A program made the translations under genes and the position numbers. A DNA stretch of 64,000 nt from Lichenicoccus sp965276875 (GTDB lineage: Bacteria > Pseudomonadota > Alphaproteobacteria > Acetobacterales > Acetobacteraceae): NCBI RefSeq assembly GCF_965276875.1, contig NZ_OZ255701.1:682001-746000 (forward strand), read 5' to 3'. Shown here piece after piece: positions 59,145-64,000 of this stretch. Every line of letters starts with the position of its first letter. Positions within the stretch are counted from its first letter, which is position 1. The notes under the pieces were generated by a model. It saw only the letters and a program-made list of their open reading frames with translations. It did not search any database and was not told the origin of the DNA.

Positions 59145-59618
59145 ATGGCGGTGACCTACGCCACCGTCACCTGGGATCAACTGCATCGCGACACCAGGTT
59201 GCTCGCCGAAACACTGATCCCGCACGGGCCGTTCAAGGGCATCGTCGCGATCACCCGAGGCGGCCTGATCCCGGCCGCGATCATCGCGAGAGAGCTGGAT
59301 TGCCGGCTGATCGAGACGGTCTGCGTGCTCACCTACGACGAGGAGCAGGCCGGCGCACCGCGGGTGCTCAAGCACCCAAGCGTCGCCGGCGACGGCGAGG
59401 GGTTCCTGATCATCGACGACCTGGTGGATTCCGGGGTGACCGCGCAGCTAGTGCGCCAACTGCTGCCGCGTGCCTATTTCGCCTGCCTCTACGCCAAGCC
59501 CGCCGGCCGGCCGGCGACGGACAGCTTCGTGGTCGAGGTGCCGCAGGAGACCTGGATCCTGTTCCCCTGGGACACCGCCCCCTTGTTCGTGCCGCCGCTG
59601 GCGCACGGCCGGGCATAG
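59145..59618 (+). CDS. gpt: Xanthine-guanine phosphoribosyltransferase
   Basis: A 157-residue phosphoribosyltransferase. The PRPP-binding loop is FLIIDDLVDSGVT at residues 87-99, preceded by ITRGGLIPAAIIAREL (36-51). E. coli Gpt has 152 residues and the same layout. It salvages guanine, xanthine and hypoxanthine. The ATG follows directly on the csaA stop, so the two are probably co-transcribed. The C-terminus has the IxFPWD box (WILFPWDTAP). Confidence 0.88.
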   Translation: MAVTYATVTWDQLHRDTRLLAETLIPHGPFKGIVAITRGGLIPAAIIARELDCRLIETVCVLTYDEEQAGAPRVLKHPSVAGDGEGFLIIDDLVDSGVTAQLVRQLLPRAYFACLYAKPAGRPATDSFVVEVPQETWILFPWDTAPLFVPPLAHGRA

Positions 59619-59629
59619 CTTTCGCGTCC

Positions 59630-60547
59630 GTGAGCACCGAACAGGCCAGCGCCCGCTTCGCCGACCTCGACTCCTGGCCGCTGCCAACCCAGATCGCCGC
59701 CCTCTATGAAAGCCAGCTCGACGCGCTGGCTGCGATCCGCCCTGCCCTGCCGGCGATCACGCAAGCCGCGTCGGCGGCGACCGCTCGGCTGCGCGAGAGC
59801 GACCAGGGCCGGCTGATCTATGCCGGCGCCGGCTCTTCCGCGCGGATCGCAGCACAGGACGGCGCCGAACTCGCCCCGACCTTCGACTGGCCAGAGGCGC
59901 GTCTGCTGCTGCTCATCGCCGGCGGGCCGGCCGCCCTGACCCGGGCGATCGAAGGCGCCGAGGACGACACGCAGGCCGCTGGCGAGATGCTGGGCGCGCA
60001 CGCAATCGGACCACGCGACGTGATGATCGCGCTTGCTGCGAGTGGCGCGACCCCGTTCACCCTCGCCTGCGCGAGCGGCGCGCACGCGGCCGGCGCGCTG
60101 ACCATCACGATCGCCAACAGTCCGGGCTCGCCGCTGCTGACGCAGTCGTCGCATCCCATCCTGATCGAGACCGGCGCCGAGCCGATCGCCGGCTCCACCC
60201 GGCTGAAGGCGGGCACGGCGCAGAAGGTGGTGCTGAACCTGCTCTCGACCGCGATCATGACCGGGCTCGGCCGCGTCTATGCCGGGCGCATGGTGGAGAT
60301 GCGCGCGTCCAACACCAAGCTGCGCCAGCGTGCGGTGGCGATGGTCTGCACGCTCGCGGGCTGCGCGCCGGCCGCGGCACAGGCCGCCCTCGACGCCTGC
60401 GGAATGCGGGTCAAGCCCGCGATCCTGGTGGCGCATGGCCTGGACGCGCCGGCCGCGGTCGCCCTGCTCGCCACCCATCGCGGCGACCTGCGCGCCGCCT
60501 TGCTTGCCATGCCCACCTTGCTTGCCATCGACAGGCCGTCCTCATAG
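59630..60547 (+). CDS. murQ: N-acetylmuramic acid 6-phosphate etherase
   Basis: A 305-residue SIS-domain enzyme starting at GTG 59630, 11 bp after gpt; much longer upstream frames pass through gpt and csaA and are spurious. SIS motif: RLIYAGAGSSARIAAQDGAELAPTF (about residues 61-85, matching the GAGTSGRLG region of E. coli MurQ), then LAASGATPFTLACASGAHAAGALTITIANSPGSPLL, ETGAEPIAGSTRLKAGTAQKVVLNLLSTAIM and the C-terminal helical lid. It cleaves the lactyl ether of MurNAc-6-P in peptidoglycan recycling. Confidence 0.88.
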   Translation: MSTEQASARFADLDSWPLPTQIAALYESQLDALAAIRPALPAITQAASAATARLRESDQGRLIYAGAGSSARIAAQDGAELAPTFDWPEARLLLLIAGGPAALTRAIEGAEDDTQAAGEMLGAHAIGPRDVMIALAASGATPFTLACASGAHAAGALTITIANSPGSPLLTQSSHPILIETGAEPIAGSTRLKAGTAQKVVLNLLSTAIMTGLGRVYAGRMVEMRASNTKLRQRAVAMVCTLAGCAPAAAQAALDACGMRVKPAILVAHGLDAPAAVALLATHRGDLRAALLAMPTLLAIDRPSS

Positions 60548-60561
60548 GGTCCGCCACGGTC

Positions 60562-60638
60562 CGGGGCGTGGCGCAGCCTGGTAGCGCGCGTGTTTTGGGT
60601 ACACGAGGCCGCCGGTTCGAGTCCGGCCGCCCCGACCA
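60562..60638 (+). tRNA. tRNA-Pro (anticodon TGG)
   Basis: Acceptor CGGGGCG pairs with CGCCCCG; anticodon loop TTTGGGT on a CGTGT/ACACG stem; T arm GGTTCGAGTCC; CCA encoded at 60636-60638. 77 nt. Confidence 0.95.
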
Positions 60639-60660
60639 TCCGACAGGAGGCATACAGCTC

Positions 60661-60966
60661 ATGCGTGCGCGTATCTTCAAGGAGCCCAAGACCTCGATGC
60701 AGTCAGGTCAGGCCAACACGCATGATTGGGTGCTCGAATATGGCCAGTCGCTGCCGCGCCGCACCGATCCGCTGATGGGCTGGACCGGCAGCGGCGACAT
60801 GGAAAGCCAGATCCGCCTGAAGTTCCCAAGCCGCGAAGAAGCGGTCGCCTATGCCGAACGCGAAGCCATCGCCTACGACATCGAGCTGCCGCCGCCGCGC
60901 ATCCGCAAGGCCAAGGCCTATGCCGACAATTTCCGCTTTGACCGGCTGCAGAACTGGACACACTGA
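60661..60966 (+). CDS. NDUFS4-like complex I accessory subunit
   Basis: A 101-residue protein of the ETC complex I subunit family (NDUFS4, 18-kDa subunit). Signature: RARIFKEPKTSMQSGQANTHDWVLEYG, then DPLMGWTGSGDMESQIRLKFPSREEAVAYAEREAIAYDI and a basic ending KAKAYADNFRFDRLQNWTH. It is characteristic of alphaproteobacteria and mitochondria, supporting the taxonomic placement. It lies between tRNA-Pro and tRNA-Arg. Confidence 0.92.
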   Translation: MRARIFKEPKTSMQSGQANTHDWVLEYGQSLPRRTDPLMGWTGSGDMESQIRLKFPSREEAVAYAEREAIAYDIELPPPRIRKAKAYADNFRFDRLQNWTH

Positions 60967-61017
60967 CTGTTGCGCGTGGCCGCCCCGCCAACCCCACGCG
61001 GTCTGATCAACCTTTGC

Positions 61018-61094
61018 GCGCCCTTAGCTCAGTTGGATAGAGCAATAGCCTTCTAAGCTATGGGTCACTGGTTCGAGTCCAGTAGGGCGCGCCA
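61018..61094 (+). tRNA. tRNA-Arg (anticodon TCT)
   Basis: Acceptor GCGCCCT pairs with AGGGCGC; anticodon loop CTTCTAA on an ATAGC/GCTAT stem; T arm GGTTCGAGTCC; CCA encoded at 61092-61094. 77 nt. Confidence 0.95.
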
Positions 61095-61155
61095 TTTCCT
61101 GCTTTGATGGACCGTCCGCTCACGTCATGTTAGTGCCGTTATTGTAACGGTAGGC

Positions 61156-63111
61156 GTGAGGAGGCGGAAGCTGGACGTAATCTCGCAAGTTCAGGATGGC
61201 CCGCGAACTCGGGATGGGCTGATTGAGCCGGATCCGGTGCATATGGGTGCCGGGGGTTTGTATCTGCGTCTCGGCGGCCGCCTGGTGCCGCTGATGATGG
61301 AGGGCCAGATTGTCGCAGGCTTTCTGCCGGGGTGGCGCGCGGCACTGCTGCATACCGGGTTTGCGCCATTGTTCCTGCTTGAGCTGGCGCACGACGATGG
61401 GCGCCGCGCCACCTGGTTCCTGGATTGGCGCATGCAGCGGGTCGGCGACGGCATCGACCGGCTTGGTCCGGAGCTGGTCGACCTCCTCCGCCATAAGGCG
61501 CTGCCGGTGCTCGGCCGGATGCTCCGCGCGGTCCTGGAGGAGGGCAGCCCGGCCCTTGACGCGGACGCCCGCGCCTTCCTCGAACTCAACGAGACCACCC
61601 GCCGGGCAATCGCTTCTGCCTGTCTCGACGGGCTTTTGCGCCGACCGGCGATGCTGCTGGTGGACCACCTGACGGACGCGTCCCTTATTTTCCGCAGCGG
61701 CAACGATGGCAGCCTGCATGCGATCGCGCGGGCGCAGCTTGCCGCGGCGTTTGCCGTCGACTGGCAGAGCCGGTTGCCGGAGGCCTTCGGCCGCGGGGCG
61801 CTGACCTGGCCGAGCCCGGTCGATGGCGCCGCGTTGCGCGCGCAGGGCTGCCTCTGCCTCGACGATTTCCACTTCGCCTACCGCTTTCACGATGCCGAAC
61901 ACGGCCTGGTGTTCTTCGTGATGATCGCCGAGCACCGCTCCCGGGTCGGCGGCGTCTGGTTTCCGTCGCTCGGGCTGATGGTGGCACCCGAGCAGGAGCG
62001 CACCCAGGGGATCGCGCAAATCCAACTGCTGCCGCATCTCGCGCACTGGATCGTCCAGCATGTCTGCGTCTGGGCCGGACTGCTGGTGCCCTATTTTCAG
62101 CAAGGGGCCACGCGATTCGCCAGCGTCATGCGTGGCCGTAACGGCGTGCACATTGGCCACCAGCTCTGGAACGAGCTGAGCGGCATCGATCACCTGCTGG
62201 GCGCTGCAGCCCCGCTGCCAGCGGAATGGATCGTGCTGGACGCGGTAGATCATACCGAGCTGTATGGGCCGATCGACGTGCTCTACCCGGCCTTGAACGG
62301 CCGCGTGCGTCGCGATCTCGCCTCCGTCGGCGCGCTGATCCGCTACACCTACGAGACCGGGACGATGACCCTGCGGGTCGCGCACGAGCATGTCTCGGCC
62401 GGCCTGCGCGGACGCATCCTGGGGCGATTGGCTGGCAGCGCCGCGGAACGCGAGGCAGCCCTCCGGTGCGATCGCAGCCGCGGACCGGTGATCCTGCTCG
62501 GGCTGCGCGTCGAGAACCGCACTCTGACCGATCTCGCGGGCTTCCTCGAACGATTGGCGGACTTCATCGCGCAGCATTTCGACGACGCCGTGCTCGTGCT
62601 GGACGGGCATAACGCGCGCAACGAGGTCGAGGACGGCAGGGTCATCGAAAGCCACGGCGAGTCCCGCGCCGCCCGCAGTCCGATCGAGGTGGAGCGTGAG
62701 CTGGTGCGTCGGCTGCGCGCGCGCTTCGAAGGCCGGCGGCTGCATATCGCGGACACCATCGGCCGGCCGATCGCAACGAGCCTGACCTGGGCCGCGCGCT
62801 GCGATTGCTTCGTCTCAATCTGGGGGGCGAGTCTGGCGAAATACCGCTGGGTCTGCAACAAGCGGGGTTTCGTGCTCACCAGCCACCACAACCTCGCGCA
62901 TCGCGGCGACCTGCATATCTACGACGCCCCGCTCTACATGGAAGCGCCGACGCCGCTCGCCTTCGTCGATGCGGAGCTCGTGGTCGACCGGCCGGAGGCG
63001 CCGCTTCTGGTCGATGTCGCACCCGGCCAGGCGTCGTTTCGTAATTTCGACGTCGACGAGGCGCGGCTGTTTCCCGCCATCGCCCGGATGATTCAGGCAA
63101 GCCGGAGATAG
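61156..63111 (+). CDS. Large protein of unknown function, first of tandem paralogues
   Basis: Up to 651 residues from GTG 61156. The start is uncertain: GAGGAGG overlaps the first codons, so translation may begin a few codons later. The N-terminal part (LVPLMMEGQIVAGFLPGWRAALLHTGFAPLFLLELAHDDG) and the middle (FHFAYRFHDAEHGLVFFVMIAEHRSRVGGVWFPSLGLMV) recur in the next gene. The C-terminal third (CDCFVSIWGASLAKYRWVCNKRGFVLTSHHNLAHRGDLHIYD) has the feel of a glycosyltransferase or capsule enzyme, but no motif is diagnostic. No signal peptide or membrane helix. Confidence 0.7.
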   Translation: MRRRKLDVISQVQDGPRTRDGLIEPDPVHMGAGGLYLRLGGRLVPLMMEGQIVAGFLPGWRAALLHTGFAPLFLLELAHDDGRRATWFLDWRMQRVGDGIDRLGPELVDLLRHKALPVLGRMLRAVLEEGSPALDADARAFLELNETTRRAIASACLDGLLRRPAMLLVDHLTDASLIFRSGNDGSLHAIARAQLAAAFAVDWQSRLPEAFGRGALTWPSPVDGAALRAQGCLCLDDFHFAYRFHDAEHGLVFFVMIAEHRSRVGGVWFPSLGLMVAPEQERTQGIAQIQLLPHLAHWIVQHVCVWAGLLVPYFQQGATRFASVMRGRNGVHIGHQLWNELSGIDHLLGAAAPLPAEWIVLDAVDHTELYGPIDVLYPALNGRVRRDLASVGALIRYTYETGTMTLRVAHEHVSAGLRGRILGRLAGSAAEREAALRCDRSRGPVILLGLRVENRTLTDLAGFLERLADFIAQHFDDAVLVLDGHNARNEVEDGRVIESHGESRAARSPIEVERELVRRLRARFEGRRLHIADTIGRPIATSLTWAARCDCFVSIWGASLAKYRWVCNKRGFVLTSHHNLAHRGDLHIYDAPLYMEAPTPLAFVDAELVVDRPEAPLLVDVAPGQASFRNFDVDEARLFPAIARMIQASRR

Positions 63112-63117
63112 CGCGCC

Positions 63118-64000
63118 TTGGCGTCGCCCGAAATTGCCCAGTTGGATGGCGTGTGGCATGTCACCGGCACGGACGGCGTGGCCGCGCCGATCCGGCTGGC
63201 TGGGCGTCCCGTTGAGGCGTTCATACCCGGCTGGCGGCCTCGGGGAGCGGCCTTGGGGTTCGCGCCCTGGCTGCTGCTCGATCTTGTCCACGACAGCGGC
63301 CTTGAGGCCACTTGGATCCTCGATGCGGCGCGGGAGCATCGCACCAGCGTGCTCGCAGCACTCGACGAGGCGGAGCGGGCCGCTATCGCGGACGCCGTTG
63401 TGGCGATCGCGGACGCGGTCTGGCGTGACGTGCTGTGCGCGCCAGTGCCACGGCGGCCGGCGGCCCTGGATCGCCTCGATGGGGTCAATCGCACGATGCG
63501 CGCCGAGCTGCTGGATCTGGCCCTCAAGCGCCGTCCGATGCCGACGCGCGTGCTGGACCGGCAGGATGCCGCGGGCCTGGTGCTACACCGCGCGGATGGC
63601 GGCGGGTTGGCGCTGGAGGGGATTGCCACCAGCCTGTCCGGCAACCTCCAGGACGCCTTCGCCGAGGCGCTCTCCACGGGCAGCATCGCCTGCGCCTCGC
63701 CCGTCGACGCCCACCCGCTCGCCGCCCGTGACAGCCTGGTGCTGGGCGAGCACCGAACCGCCTACCGCATCGTCGATCCCCGACATGGGTTGGTGTTCTA
63801 TGTCGGCGCCACGCATGCGCTGTTCGCCAAGTCCGACCTGTTCATCCCGGAGGCGAACATCGTGGTCCGCCAACATGCCGACGATGCGACCCGGCTCGAC
63901 GACCTGGCCGCAATTTTCCTGCTGCACGCGCTACAGGAGGCGGACGGTCTGCTCGACTATCTGGGCTCGCCGGCGCGACGCCTCGCCTCCGCCTGCCGCG
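63118..64000 (+). CDS. Paralogue of the preceding gene, partial at window end
   Basis: An open frame continues without a stop from TTG 63118, 6 bp after the previous stop and in the same frame, to the window edge (at least 294 residues). It aligns with the previous protein from its start (APIRLAGRPVEAFIPGWRPRGAALGFAPWLLLDLVHDSGLEATWILD) through HRTAYRIVDPRHGLVFYVGATH. A GTG at 63150 is another possible start. Codon bias is normal. The function is unknown; tandem duplication is evident. Confidence 0.65.
   Translation, partial: MASPEIAQLDGVWHVTGTDGVAAPIRLAGRPVEAFIPGWRPRGAALGFAPWLLLDLVHDSGLEATWILDAAREHRTSVLAALDEAERAAIADAVVAIADAVWRDVLCAPVPRRPAALDRLDGVNRTMRAELLDLALKRRPMPTRVLDRQDAAGLVLHRADGGGLALEGIATSLSGNLQDAFAEALSTGSIACASPVDAHPLAARDSLVLGEHRTAYRIVDPRHGLVFYVGATHALFAKSDLFIPEANIVVRQHADDATRLDDLAAIFLLHALQEADGLLDYLGSPARRLASACR

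Noticed and set aside
58376..59629. Upstream extension of the murQ frame
   Set aside because: It passes through a tRNA gene, csaA and gpt; the SIS protein begins at GTG 59630.

Overview
The window is high-GC alphaproteobacterial DNA and most resembles a sphingomonad; the genus is an inference. It has two parts. Positions 1 to about 54,435 look like one large integrative and conjugative element (ICE) with its cargo, entered partway through on the left. Positions from about 54,690 to 64,000 look like ordinary chromosome with housekeeping genes and three intact tRNA genes. Between them lie a complete tRNA-Leu(CAA) gene and, 130 bp further right, the displaced 5' half of a second tRNA-Leu(CAA), which marks past site-specific integration. 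No integrase gene is visible, so the recombinase probably lies left of position 1.

The ICE backbone, left to right, starts with an establishment and anti-defence block (30-17,331). It holds ArdC, a PP-loop PAPS-reductase-like protein, DUF4326, a long ParB-like protein, a run of small uncharacterised ICE proteins, a 1,453-residue fused DNA methylase/strawberry-notch helicase resembling phage P1 DarB, a Toprim primase-like protein, a DUF2493 protein, a small membrane protein and DUF736. Nearly every intergenic gap in this block holds a strong hairpin, and two genes share paralogous long 5' leaders. A control region follows (17,389-19,484): a PAS-like gene and an XRE repressor diverging over an inverted repeat, a frameshifted DUF2285 gene and an AlpA-like HTH protein. 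Then comes a plasmid-like replicon (19,504-22,103) with RepA, three iterons with an AT-richer dyad region, ParA, a ribbon-helix-helix-like protein and DUF2840. The conjugation genes (22,100-38,386) are traF, a lytic transglycosylase, a DUF3363-type relaxase, traG, a CopG-like gene, and trbB-C-D-E-J-K-L-F-G-I with DUF2274. Most of these genes overlap by 4 bp (ATGA or GTGA), so they probably form a translationally coupled operon making an IncP/Tn4371-like mating apparatus.

The cargo (38,287-54,129) is different: looser spacing, alternating strands and signs of decay. It holds four LysR regulators, a frameshifted AraC regulator, three short-chain dehydrogenases, an NmrA-like protein, an NTF2-like protein, alpha/beta hydrolases (one truncated, and a duplicated pair lacking the usual nucleophile serine), an ankyrin protein, two carboxymuconolactone-decarboxylase-like proteins, an SMP-30-like beta-propeller protein, a four-repeat membrane protein and an IS481-type transposase remnant. 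The set suggests oxidation and ring-opening or hydrolysis of small organic compounds, but no substrate can be named.

The chromosomal flank carries a LysR/aldo-keto reductase pair, an assimilatory sulfonucleotide reductase (cysH) beside a substrate-binding protein, tRNA-Asn, csaA, gpt, murQ, tRNA-Pro, an NDUFS4-like complex I subunit, tRNA-Arg, and two tandem paralogous genes of unknown function, the second cut by the window end.
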